From the NCBI GenBank assembly GCA_041662485.1, contig JBAZSJ010000022.1, positions 11,611-75,610 of the forward strand: 64,000 bases of DNA. The letters are read 5' to 3'. The DNA comes from Rariglobus sp041662485 (GTDB taxonomy: Bacteria > Verrucomicrobiota > Verrucomicrobiia > Opitutales > Opitutaceae). Position 1 is the first letter of the stretch. Every line of letters begins with the position of its first letter. The notes beneath the pieces were generated by a model. The model saw only the letters and a program-made list of their open reading frames with translations, did no database searches and was not told where the DNA came from. Below, piece after piece: positions 51,156 to 58,489 of the stretch. Position numbers and translations under genes: made by a program.

Positions 51156-52136
51156 ATGGCTGTTCTCACCTACCGCGAAGCAATCCGCGCCGCCCTCTCC
51201 GAGGAACTCACGCGCGACGAAAACGTCGTCCTACTCGGCGAAGAAGTCGCCAATTTCCACGGCGCCTACAAGGTCTCCGAAGGCCTCCTCGAAAAATTCG
51301 GCCCCAAGCGCATCGTTGACACGCCCATCTCCGAGGCCGGCTTCATCGGCATGGGCGTCGGCGCCTCCATGCTCGGCATCCGCCCCGTGATGGAGCTGAT
51401 GTTCTGGTCGTTCTACTCCGTCGCGTTTGACCAGATCCTCAACAACGCCGCCAATGTCCGCTACATGTCCGGCGGTCTCATCAACTGCCCCATCGTCATC
51501 CGCGGCCCCGCCAACGGCGGCACCAACGTCGGTGCCACCCACTCCCACACCCCCGAGAACGTCCTCGCCAACCACCCCGGCATCAAGGTCGTCGTCCCCG
51601 CCACCGCCGCCGACGCAAAAGGCCTGCTCAAGTCCGCCATCCGCGACAACGACCCGGTCATGTTCCTTGAGAACACCATTCTCTACGGCGAGAAGGGCGA
51701 GGTCTCCGACGATCCCGAACTCCTCATTCCCCTCGGTCTGGCCGACGTGAAACGCCAAGGCACCGATCTCACCATCGTCACCTACGGCCGCTGCGTTCTC
51801 CACTCGCTCGTCGCCGCCGACATCCTTGAAAAGGAACATGACGTCTCCGTCGAAGTGATCGACCTCCGCACCATCCGCCCGCTCGATTTCGACACCGTGC
51901 TCGCCTCGGTCAAGAAGACCCACCGCGTCCTCATCGTCGAGGAACAGAAGCCCTTCGCCAGCGTCGGCTCGCAGCTCGCCTACATGATCCAGCGCGAAGC
52001 CTTCGACGAACTCGACGGCCCGATCCACCGCCTCGCCACCATCGACGCCCCCGCGTTCTACAGCCCGCCCGTCGAAAACGAGCAGCTTCCCAACCCTCAG
52101 CGCGTCCTCAAGGCCGCCCTCGCCGCCGTCGCCTAA
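51156..52136 (+). CDS. pdhB: Pyruvate dehydrogenase E1 component, beta subunit
   Basis: A 326-aa partner of PdhA. It opens VLTYREAIRAALSEELTRDENVVLLGEEVANFHGAYKVSEGLLEKFG, the standard family start; later segments include SHTPENVLANHPGIKVVVPATAADAKGLLKSAI and VEVIDLRTIRPLDFDTVLASV. It lies 48 bases after pdhA and 75 bases before pdhC. The two gaps hold heptamer arrays instead of recognisable ribosome binding sites. Confidence 0.95.
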   Translation: MAVLTYREAIRAALSEELTRDENVVLLGEEVANFHGAYKVSEGLLEKFGPKRIVDTPISEAGFIGMGVGASMLGIRPVMELMFWSFYSVAFDQILNNAANVRYMSGGLINCPIVIRGPANGGTNVGATHSHTPENVLANHPGIKVVVPATAADAKGLLKSAIRDNDPVMFLENTILYGEKGEVSDDPELLIPLGLADVKRQGTDLTIVTYGRCVLHSLVAADILEKEHDVSVEVIDLRTIRPLDFDTVLASVKKTHRVLIVEEQKPFASVGSQLAYMIQREAFDELDGPIHRLATIDAPAFYSPPVENEQLPNPQRVLKAALAAVA

Positions 52137-52142
52137 AAGTAG

Positions 52143-52161
52143 ACGCGGCGTCCCGCCGCGT
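52143..52161. repeat. Hairpin in the pdhB-pdhC gap
   Basis: An 8-bp palindrome ACGCGGCG / CGCCGCGT with a 3-base loop, 6 bases after the pdhB stop codon. It resembles the other short REP-like elements of this window, and could also affect pdhC transcript levels. No T-run is present. Confidence 0.45.
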
Positions 52162-52172
52162 TTCCGTGCTCC

Positions 52173-52204
52173 TACTCTCAACTTTCAACTCTCAGCTAAA
52201 GACT
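52173..52204. repeat. Heptamer array with A-N-C-T core upstream of pdhC (array E)
   Basis: Five cores, TACT (52173), AACT (52180), AACT (52187), AGCT (52194) and GACT (52201), are spaced by exactly 7 bases. The array ends 7 bases before the pdhC ATG. Confidence 0.6.
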
Positions 52205-52211
52205 ACTCCGA

Positions 52212-53525
52212 ATGGCCAACATCATCGAAATGCCGAAACTCAGCGACACCATGACGGTGGGCACGCTGGTCAAGTGGCTCAAAAAAGAAGGCGACGTCGT
52301 AAAATCCGGCGAAATCCTCGCCGAGGTCGAAACCGACAAGGCCACCATGGAGCTGGAGTGCTTCTTCGACGGCACCATCCTCAAAATCTTCGCCCCCGCC
52401 GGCGCCCAGGTCGCCCTCGGTGCCCCTCTCTGCGCCGTCGGCAAGCCCGGTGAAACGGTTGCCGAACCCGCCGCCCCCAAAGCCGCTCCGGCCGCCGAAG
52501 TTCCCAAGGCCGCCGCCCCCAAGCAGGAAGCCCCCCGCGCCCCTGTCGCCGCGCCCGCCCCGGCTCCCGTGGCCGCCCCCGCCGGCGCTCCGGCTGCGCC
52601 CTTCGTAGCTTCAGCGAAGGAGGGCGAACGCCTCAAGATCTCCCCTCTCGCCAAAAAGCTCGCCGCCGAAAAAGGCATCGATCCCTCCTTCGTCAAGGGT
52701 AGCGGCCCGCACGGACGCATCGTCCGCGAAGACGTTCTCGCCGCTGAAAAATCCGGCTCCGCCAAGCTCGGATCCGCCCCCAAGTCCGGTGGTGCCTCCT
52801 TCGCCGGCGGCGCGGTCGGCGCCAAGGGCCCCATTCAGGAAGAGCGCACCGTCGCCGTCTCCACCATGCGCGGCGTCATCGCCAAGCGCCTCATCGAGTC
52901 GAAGACCACCATCCCGCACTTCTACCTCGACATCGAGATCGACGCCGAGCCGCTCCTCGCCCTCCGCGAGCAGCTCAACAAAGGCCTCGAAAAAGCCGGC
53001 GTTAAACTCTCCGTCAACGACTTCATCCTCAAAGGCTGCGCCGAGGCCCTCCGCAAGGTTCCCGACGTCAACGCCACCTGGGAAGGCACGCAGATCCGTT
53101 ACCTCCCCGCCGCCCACGTCTCCTTCGCGGTCGCCCTGCCCGACGGCCTGATCACCCCCGTGGTCAAAGACGCCCACGACAAGTCGATCTTTCAGATCAG
53201 CGCCGAGGCCAAGTCGCTCGGCAAAGCCGCCAAGGACAAGAAGCTCAAGCCCGACCAGTTCACCGGCGGCACCTTCTGCGTGTCGAATCTCGGCATGATG
53301 GGCATCCCCAAGTTTTACCCGATCATCAACCCGCCGAATGCGGCGATCCTCGGTGTCGGCACCACGGTGACGAAGCCTGTGGTGAAGAACGGCCAGATCG
53401 TCGTCGGCCAGACGCTCACGCTCACCCTCTCCGCCGACCACCGCGTGGTTGACGGTGCCGTGGGCGCGCAGTTCCTCGCCGCCCTCAAGGCCGTGCTGGA
53501 AAGCCCGGCGCTGCTGCTGATCTGA
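52212..53525 (+). CDS. pdhC: Dihydrolipoamide acetyltransferase (E2)
   Basis: The core enzyme of pyruvate dehydrogenase. It is 437 aa. An N-terminal lipoyl domain carries the lipoyl Lys in EVETDKATMELECFFDGTILK. An Ala/Pro-rich linker (about residues 80-135) leads to an E3-binding domain (ISPLAKKLAAEKGIDPSFVKGSGPHGRIVREDVL). The catalytic domain ends with SADHRVVDGAVGAQFL (His and Asp). Only one lipoyl domain is present. A palindrome is embedded in the linker coding region (52600-52620). An intrinsic terminator follows. Confidence 0.95.
   Translation: MANIIEMPKLSDTMTVGTLVKWLKKEGDVVKSGEILAEVETDKATMELECFFDGTILKIFAPAGAQVALGAPLCAVGKPGETVAEPAAPKAAPAAEVPKAAAPKQEAPRAPVAAPAPAPVAAPAGAPAAPFVASAKEGERLKISPLAKKLAAEKGIDPSFVKGSGPHGRIVREDVLAAEKSGSAKLGSAPKSGGASFAGGAVGAKGPIQEERTVAVSTMRGVIAKRLIESKTTIPHFYLDIEIDAEPLLALREQLNKGLEKAGVKLSVNDFILKGCAEALRKVPDVNATWEGTQIRYLPAAHVSFAVALPDGLITPVVKDAHDKSIFQISAEAKSLGKAAKDKKLKPDQFTGGTFCVSNLGMMGIPKFYPIINPPNAAILGVGTTVTKPVVKNGQIVVGQTLTLTLSADHRVVDGAVGAQFLAALKAVLESPALLLI
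52600..52620. repeat. Palindrome inside the pdhC linker
   Basis: Arms CCTTCG / CGAAGG flank TAGCTTCAG. It encodes PFVASAKEG in frame at the end of the Ala/Pro-rich linker. It looks like a REP-type element that has been accommodated in a flexible part of the protein. No other copy is seen in this window. Confidence 0.4.
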
Positions 53526-53540
53526 ATTTGAAAAATCCCA

Positions 53541-53570
53541 AGGCCCGGTCTCTCGACCGGGCCTTTTTTT
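53541..53570 (+). terminator. Intrinsic terminator after pdhC
   Basis: The stem AGGCCCGGTC / GACCGGGCCT has a 4-base loop and is followed by TTTTTTT. It is preceded by AAAAATCCC. It lies 15 bases after the stop codon. Confidence 0.9.
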
Positions 53571-53577
53571 GTGGGTG

Positions 53578-53600
53578 GACGGCGATCTCCGAGCGCCGTC
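53578..53600. repeat. REP palindrome, family B (RAYT flank 1)
   Basis: Arms GACGGCG / CGCCGTC around ATCTCCGAG. It lies downstream of the RAYT gene and faces the next copy at 53644. Confidence 0.7.
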
Positions 53601-53636
53601 GGATCGAAATTCCAGCGAAAACTTAAAATCACAAAA

Positions 53637-54104
53637 TCAAACCGCCGGCGCCCGGAGGTCGCCGTCCACCTGCTCGAGCCGCCAAGCCCATTGATTCATT
53701 TCCGCGCATAACTCCGCACGCACCGGGTTCATCCGGATATAATACGCCTTCTCATCCAATTCGGCATCGTTGCGTATTCGATGATCGAAAAATCCTTCCT
53801 GCCAATGGATGCCATGCTGTTTTTCCTGATAGCGTTTCCAGTCACCCACCACCCGGATCATCGCATCTTCCTGCGGAAACGAAATCAACGCATGCCAATG
53901 GTCGGGCATGAGCACGAACAGCGTCACATGCCAGCGTTGCTTCGTCTGATAAAACGAAACCGATTCTAACAACGCCTTGGCAACCTCCGGTTTCGTCAGG
54001 TCCACCGTGTTACCGCGTTCGCACCTTCCCCTCACATGAAACACCGCGCCTGACTTCACCCACTCCGGCACCGCATGATGTAATCGTGCAGGATACTCCT
54101 TCAT
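53637..54104 (-). CDS. REP-associated tyrosine transposase (RAYT, Y1_Tnp fold)
   Basis: A 155-aa single-strand transposase of the IS200/IS605-related RAYT group. It shows SGAVFHVRGRCERG near the start, then the HUH metal site in VLMPDHWHALISF and a candidate nucleophile Tyr in DEKAYYIRMNPVRA. RAYTs act on REP palindromes, and the gene is bracketed by two on each side. The start is the ATG at 54104; the open frame goes on to 54206 through a REP. The last ten residues (VDGDLRAPAV) are themselves encoded by a REP copy, so the natural C-terminus may be a few residues shorter or has absorbed the palindrome. Confidence 0.85.
   Translation of the reverse strand: MKEYPARLHHAVPEWVKSGAVFHVRGRCERGNTVDLTKPEVAKALLESVSFYQTKQRWHVTLFVLMPDHWHALISFPQEDAMIRVVGDWKRYQEKQHGIHWQEGFFDHRIRNDAELDEKAYYIRMNPVRAELCAEMNQWAWRLEQVDGDLRAPAV
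53644..53666. repeat. REP palindrome, family B (RAYT flank 2)
   Basis: A palindrome around CCCGGAGGT with arms CGGCG / CGCCG, inverted relative to the copy at 53578-53600. It overlaps the 3' end of the RAYT gene and encodes its last residues. Confidence 0.65.
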
Positions 54105-54117
54105 CAGATCGAGGTGG

Positions 54118-54138
54118 AAGGCGACCTCCGGGCGCCTT
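54118..54138. repeat. REP palindrome, family B (RAYT flank 3)
   Basis: Arms AAGGCG / CGCCTT around ACCTCCGGG, 14 bases upstream of the RAYT ATG. It is in the same orientation as the copy at 53578. Confidence 0.65.
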
Positions 54139-54180
54139 CGGTTCGTTGTTTGATTTCCGCCCGATTCCAAATTCAAGGCA

Positions 54181-54203
54181 GACGGCGCTCGGAGATCGCC
54201 GTC
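54181..54203. repeat. REP palindrome, family B (RAYT flank 4)
   Basis: Arms GACGGCG / CGCCGTC around CTCGGAGAT, inverted relative to 54118. Together with that copy it forms a head-to-head pair matching the pair on the other side of the gene. Confidence 0.7.
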
Positions 54204-54216
54204 CACCCCGACCCGA

Positions 54217-56178
54217 TCACCCCTCCGCGCGCTTCTGCGCGTCGGCCTCGATCAGCGTCTTCACTCGGTCGAGCTCCGCCTTCACCTGCGTCTTCACCGT
54301 GGCCAGTTCGGCCGCGCCGCCTACCTTCGCGCTCGCGAACACATAGAACTTCATCTTCGGCTCCGTGCCGCTGCCGCGCGCCGCGAAGCTGTAGCCGTTG
54401 CTCAGCGTCACGATATAAAGGTCCTGCTTCGGAATCGCCTCGCCGTCGGCGTCCATGAACACCGTCACGCCAAAGTCCTGAAACTGCGTCACCGCCACGT
54501 CGCCGAACGCCTTGGGCGGAGCCGAGCGGTAGGTCTCCAGGATACGCTTGATCTTCGCCGCACCGCTCGCGCCCTCGTAGTAGATGTTGATCACGCCTTC
54601 GAGGTAGAAGCCGTATTTGAGGTAAATCTCGTCGAGATACTCCGGCACGGTCTTGCCCTGCGCCTTCACCGCCGCGCACAGCTCGGCGAACATGAGGCAG
54701 GCCGCGTTGCCGTCCTTGTCGCGCACCGCGTCGTTCGGCAGGTAGCCGTAGCTTTCCTCGCAGCCGAACGCGTAGAACGTGCTGTATTTCTGCAGCAGCC
54801 GCGCGCGCGCCTCGAAGGTCGTGGCGTCGTAGTCGAGCGCCACGCCCGATTCCTTGAGCAACGCGCCTTTCAGCTTCGCCTCGTAGCCGGCGATCTTCGC
54901 CGCGATCCACTTGAAGCCGGTCAGCGTGTTGATGACCTTCACGCCGTGGCCGCGGCCGACCGCGTCCTGCAGTTGCGTGGTCACGAAAGTCTTCACGATG
55001 GCGACCTTGTCGGAACCCGCCGCGGGGATGACGCCCAGCTCCTTGAATTTCGTGAGGCGATACTCGGCCAGCAGCGCGCCGATCTGGTTGCCGGTGAGCA
55101 GGTGCTGTTTCCCGTCCTTGCCGCGCACGGCCACGCCCATGCGGTCGCAGTCGGGATCGGTAGCCACCACCACGTCGGCGTTTTCCTTTTCGGCCAGCGC
55201 CACCGCGAGCGAAAGAGCCTCGGCGTTTTCGGGGTTGGGCGATTTCACCGTCGGGAAACGCGGATCGAAGGCCACCTGCGACTGCACCTCGCTCACCTCG
55301 CAGCCCGCGTGAATGAGCAACGGCACCGACATGACTCCGCCCGTGCCGTGGATGTTGGTGAACACCACATGGAGCTTCGTCTTCCTGAAGACGTCCGGGT
55401 CGATCGCCGCCTTCGAGGCCACCGCGAGATAGGCGTCGTCCGCCGGACGCCCGAGCGTGACCACGCGGGTCAGATCTTTATCAAGAAACGCGACCAGCGC
55501 CGAGAGAGGCACGCCGTTGACCTCGGCCACGGTGCCCGTGTCGTGCGGCGACACCATCTGCGCGCCGTCCTCGAAGTAGGCCTTGAAGCCGTTGTCGTGA
55601 GGCGGATTGTGGCTGGCCGTGATGACCACGCCGGCGTGCGCCTTCAGCAGGCGGACCGAGAAACTGAGCTGCGGCGTCGAGCGCGGGCCGTCGAAGATAT
55701 ACGCGTTGCCCCCGAGCTTCGACCAGGTGGAGGCCGCCAGTTCGCAGAAGTGCCGCGAAAAATGCCTCACGTCGTGGGCGATCACGAGCGCGGGCACGTC
55801 GGCCCGTCCGGATTTGACGAGCCACGCTTTGGTGTAGCGGTGCAAGCCGATGGTCGCACGGATCAGCGTGAAATCGTTGAGAATGTTGCAGCCGATGGCG
55901 GCGTGCTCAGGCGTGCCCATGGCGCTCGGCACACCGGTCTCCGCCGCCGTGGTGACGGTGCCGATGGTGCGGCCGCGGATGCCGCCCGTGCCGAATTCCA
56001 GGTAGCGGTAGAACCGGTCGTTGAGCTCGGCCCACGCACCCTTGTCCACGAGCTCCTCGATGCTGGCCTCGGCCCACGCGGGCAGCCCGGCGGCCAGCCA
56101 GTCGGAGATGTTTTGAACGGTGGAGGGAAGAAGCTGACCGGCCTGGCCGGCGGCTTGAATTTTAACGAGGGAGCTCAT
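54217..56178 (-). CDS. Phosphohexomutase (phosphoglucomutase/phosphomannomutase family)
   Basis: A 653-aa enzyme that interconverts hexose 1- and 6-phosphates. The phospho-Ser loop is TASHNPPHDNG near residue 190 (GVVITASHNPPHDNGFKAYF), the metal site is DPDCDRMGVAV, the sugar-binding region is FGCEESYGYLPNDAVRDKDG, and a phosphate-binding segment ARGSGTEPKMKFYV lies near the C-terminus. The length and features match the long phospho-sugar mutases (glucose 1,6-bisphosphate synthase/PgcA-like). The true substrate may be glucose, mannose or ribose phosphate. The REP-flanked RAYT gene lies just downstream. Confidence 0.9.
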   Translation of the reverse strand: MSSLVKIQAAGQAGQLLPSTVQNISDWLAAGLPAWAEASIEELVDKGAWAELNDRFYRYLEFGTGGIRGRTIGTVTTAAETGVPSAMGTPEHAAIGCNILNDFTLIRATIGLHRYTKAWLVKSGRADVPALVIAHDVRHFSRHFCELAASTWSKLGGNAYIFDGPRSTPQLSFSVRLLKAHAGVVITASHNPPHDNGFKAYFEDGAQMVSPHDTGTVAEVNGVPLSALVAFLDKDLTRVVTLGRPADDAYLAVASKAAIDPDVFRKTKLHVVFTNIHGTGGVMSVPLLIHAGCEVSEVQSQVAFDPRFPTVKSPNPENAEALSLAVALAEKENADVVVATDPDCDRMGVAVRGKDGKQHLLTGNQIGALLAEYRLTKFKELGVIPAAGSDKVAIVKTFVTTQLQDAVGRGHGVKVINTLTGFKWIAAKIAGYEAKLKGALLKESGVALDYDATTFEARARLLQKYSTFYAFGCEESYGYLPNDAVRDKDGNAACLMFAELCAAVKAQGKTVPEYLDEIYLKYGFYLEGVINIYYEGASGAAKIKRILETYRSAPPKAFGDVAVTQFQDFGVTVFMDADGEAIPKQDLYIVTLSNGYSFAARGSGTEPKMKFYVFASAKVGGAAELATVKTQVKAELDRVKTLIEADAQKRAEG

Positions 56179-56215
56179 GGGGAAAGACGTTGGCGAATTA
56201 GGAATTGGATCGAGA

Positions 56216-56303
56216 TGTAGGAGCGGCTTACGCGGCGATGGTTTGATCGTGGGAGCGAGCTTGCTCGCGATGATCGGAATCGCGGCGTAAAGCCGCTCCT
56301 GCA
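56216..56303. repeat. REP-like inverted repeat with central palindrome (family E)
   Basis: Outer arms TGTAGGAGCGGCTT (56216-56229) and AAGCCGCTCCTGCA (56290-56303) are inverted with one mismatch. In the middle lies GGGAGCGAGCTTGCTCGCGA (56251-56270). The sequence is very like REPs common in Pseudomonas. It fills most of the 135-base gap between the UDPGP-family and phosphohexomutase genes. Confidence 0.6.
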
Positions 56304-56313
56304 GGAATGCAGT

Positions 56314-57741
56314 TTACTCCAGATAGAGTCCGGCGGACATGGCGGGTTTGGCGGGAAGTTTTTTCCAGGCGTCGGCGAACGAATCCTCGTCGTAACCGAA
56401 CAACGGCGACACCTCTATCGCGAAGGGCGGCAGGCCGGTGGGGTCGGCAGGAACGGCGGCGCCGTTGGCTTTGAGCCAGCGCACAAACTGCCTCATCTGG
56501 TCGTCGGCGCAGGTCTTAGGCGAGTCGAGCCCCTCGGCGTTTTTCACCGGGGAAAAATCATCCTCGCGGCGCGTCTCGATGACGACCGGATTCTTCGCGA
56601 ACGGCAGCGCGTCGAAGACAAACATCTCGAACTTTACGCCATTGGGCTTGTCCGGCTTCACCGCGTTGCCCGCCGCGTCGAGCGTCGGGATTTTTTTGTC
56701 GGCACGGTGGAACGGCAGGGCCACACCCTCGCCGCCCTTGGCCATGCGGCGGATGAACTTCGTGTCGAAAATATGGATCGCGATGCTGCCGGCGATGTAG
56801 CGCAGCGCGCCGGTCGCGGGATCGATCTCCTCCTGATAGGACTTCGGCAGATCGGAGTATTCGATGACGATGTTTCGGCCCTTCTGGGTGCAGAAGTGGC
56901 CGACCTTTTCCCCGGCGTAGGCCTTGGGAACCATCTTGCTGGACATCTCGGAACCGCGAAGCACGTGCCAGCCGATGAAGGCAGGGTCGATGCCGCGCAC
57001 GAGAGGATTATCCACCTGGAAATAGCTGAGGATATCGATGCCCGCCTTGTCCATGATGTCGAGCGCGCCGCTGCGGTCGAGGGCGCGGAGCGATCCACCA
57101 TGTCCGTCGGGCGACATGGCGATGGTGCTCTTGGTTTCGAGAAGGATTTTTCCGTCGAGGTTGACCGCGGGCATCCGTCCCTGACGGAAAAAATGCACCT
57201 GCGACGCGGCGAGTCCGAAGTAACCGTGATCCTTGAAGAACGTTTCCGTCGCCACGTGGTTCGCGTGGCTGGTCATGATGAACCAGTGGAGCGGCTTGCC
57301 GTAGCGCGCGCCCGCGGCGACGATTTTTTCGGCAAACACCTGGAAGAGCGTCTTGTGCTTGATCGGCGTGACGGGAAACGTCCCCTTCGGCCCGTCGTAA
57401 CCCAGCCGTGTGCCCTGCCCGCCCGCGACCGTGAAGGCGGCCACGCGACCCGCGCGCAACGCGGTCTCGCCGACGGTCTTCGCGGCCGCCCAAGCCTTGG
57501 CGTCGCCACCTTTTTCCGGACGCGGCTCGTAAGGCGCCGGAGCCAATCCATCGAGGTCCAGGCCGGTCGCGGCGCCCTTGGCCAGCAGGGTCCGTGTCAG
57601 TTCGGCGATCTCGTCCAGATCAATCTCGGCCGCATCGGCGAGAAGTTGCTGCTGCGCGGCGGGCGCAAGCTGGTCGAAAAACGCGAACACATGCCCCTGC
57701 CCGGCGCGTTCAAATGCCTCGATAATCGTGGGTTTTGCCAT
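56314..57741 (-). CDS. UDPGP-family nucleotidyltransferase (UTP-sugar-1-phosphate pyrophosphorylase)
   Basis: A 475-aa protein of the UDPGP/UAP1 family, which joins UTP to a sugar 1-phosphate to make UDP-GlcNAc, UDP-GalNAc or UDP-glucose. The nucleotide-binding signature is FTVAGGQGTRLGYDGPKGTFPV near residue 105; later GKPLHWFIMTSHANH and YFQVDNPLVRG, typical of the family, are visible. The start is ATG 57741; the frame extends to 57831. Bacterial UDP-GlcNAc is normally made by GlmU, so this eukaryote-like enzyme may act on another sugar. The gene is next to the phosphohexomutase, which could provide its substrate. Confidence 0.85.
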   Translation of the reverse strand: MAKPTIIEAFERAGQGHVFAFFDQLAPAAQQQLLADAAEIDLDEIAELTRTLLAKGAATGLDLDGLAPAPYEPRPEKGGDAKAWAAAKTVGETALRAGRVAAFTVAGGQGTRLGYDGPKGTFPVTPIKHKTLFQVFAEKIVAAGARYGKPLHWFIMTSHANHVATETFFKDHGYFGLAASQVHFFRQGRMPAVNLDGKILLETKSTIAMSPDGHGGSLRALDRSGALDIMDKAGIDILSYFQVDNPLVRGIDPAFIGWHVLRGSEMSSKMVPKAYAGEKVGHFCTQKGRNIVIEYSDLPKSYQEEIDPATGALRYIAGSIAIHIFDTKFIRRMAKGGEGVALPFHRADKKIPTLDAAGNAVKPDKPNGVKFEMFVFDALPFAKNPVVIETRREDDFSPVKNAEGLDSPKTCADDQMRQFVRWLKANGAAVPADPTGLPPFAIEVSPLFGYDEDSFADAWKKLPAKPAMSAGLYLE

Positions 57742-57863
57742 GATGAAAGTCTGGAATTGAGCGGGCCGACCGGACACGGGGCAATGTCTTTTTGAAACTC
57801 GCTTGTCCGCCTCAGACCCTTTTTGAGCCAACTCCGTTCTCAGGCTTCACCCTCTTCCGTCCT

Positions 57864-57940
57864 TCCGGTCTCCGTCCTCCGTCTTCAGGCCTCAGGTTTC
57901 CGGTTTCCGTCCTCCGTCTTCCGTCCTCCGTCTTCCGCAC
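57864..57940. repeat. Heptamer array with TC(C/A)G core (array F)
   Basis: Eleven heptamers in exact register start at 57864, 57871, 57878, 57885, 57892, 57899, 57906, 57913, 57920, 57927 and 57934. Units include tccggtc, tccgtcc, tccgtct, tcaggcc and tcaggtt. The consensus is TC(C/A)G plus three mostly pyrimidine positions. The array occupies the gap between the FtsB-like and UDPGP-family genes and ends 20 bases from the stop codon of the former. Confidence 0.8.
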
Positions 57941-57959
57941 GGGCCTCGCCCGTCCCGGC

Positions 57960-58247
57960 TCATTGGTCCGCCTCGAAACGAAACACAAACTCGTCCGGCT
58001 TCGCATACCCCAGACGCTTGCGGATGATCATCGCCACGAAATCCGGATCGGTGCGCAGTTTGTGCAGGGTCGATTCCTGCTCCTTCAACCGCAGCTCGGC
58101 TTCGTTCAACCGGCGCTGGGTGGCCGCCTCGACCAGCTTGAGCTGGTTGTATTCCTGCCTCGTCTGCCAGAAAAACACCGACGACCCCGCGCCAACACTC
58201 AGGAAGAGCAGCAGGTAGAAGGTGACGATGATCCGGCGCAGATACAT
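57960..58247 (-). CDS. FtsB/DivIC-family septum formation initiator
   Basis: A 95-aa bitopic protein. One N-terminal TM helix (about 7-27, IVTFYLLLFLSVGAGSSVFFW) is followed by a coiled coil (about 30-65) and a short conserved end (DPDFVAMIIRKRLGYAKPDEFVFRF). That end, with the RKRLGYAKPDE signature, is typical of the FtsB/DivIC family. These proteins help to recruit and stabilise the divisome. It lies upstream of the UDPGP-family gene. Confidence 0.82.
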   Translation of the reverse strand: MYLRRIIVTFYLLLFLSVGAGSSVFFWQTRQEYNQLKLVEAATQRRLNEAELRLKEQESTLHKLRTDPDFVAMIIRKRLGYAKPDEFVFRFEADQ

Positions 58248-58489
58248 GACGGGGCACCAAAATGGGGCTTCATCGCCACGATGGACAGGATTTTCAGAAT
58301 GAATTTGCGACGCCCATATCGCGCGGGCTCATTTTCGGCGGATCGCAGACAGATTATTAGAAATCGGAAACCCTGTGACCGGGGCTGATTGGCTGATCCT
58401 GAAAGATTTCGTGAATTATGCGCCCAAACGCACCCGCCGCCCGCTTTTGGCGTGCGTTCGTCTCACGGGCCGCCTACCTCCATGGGGCC

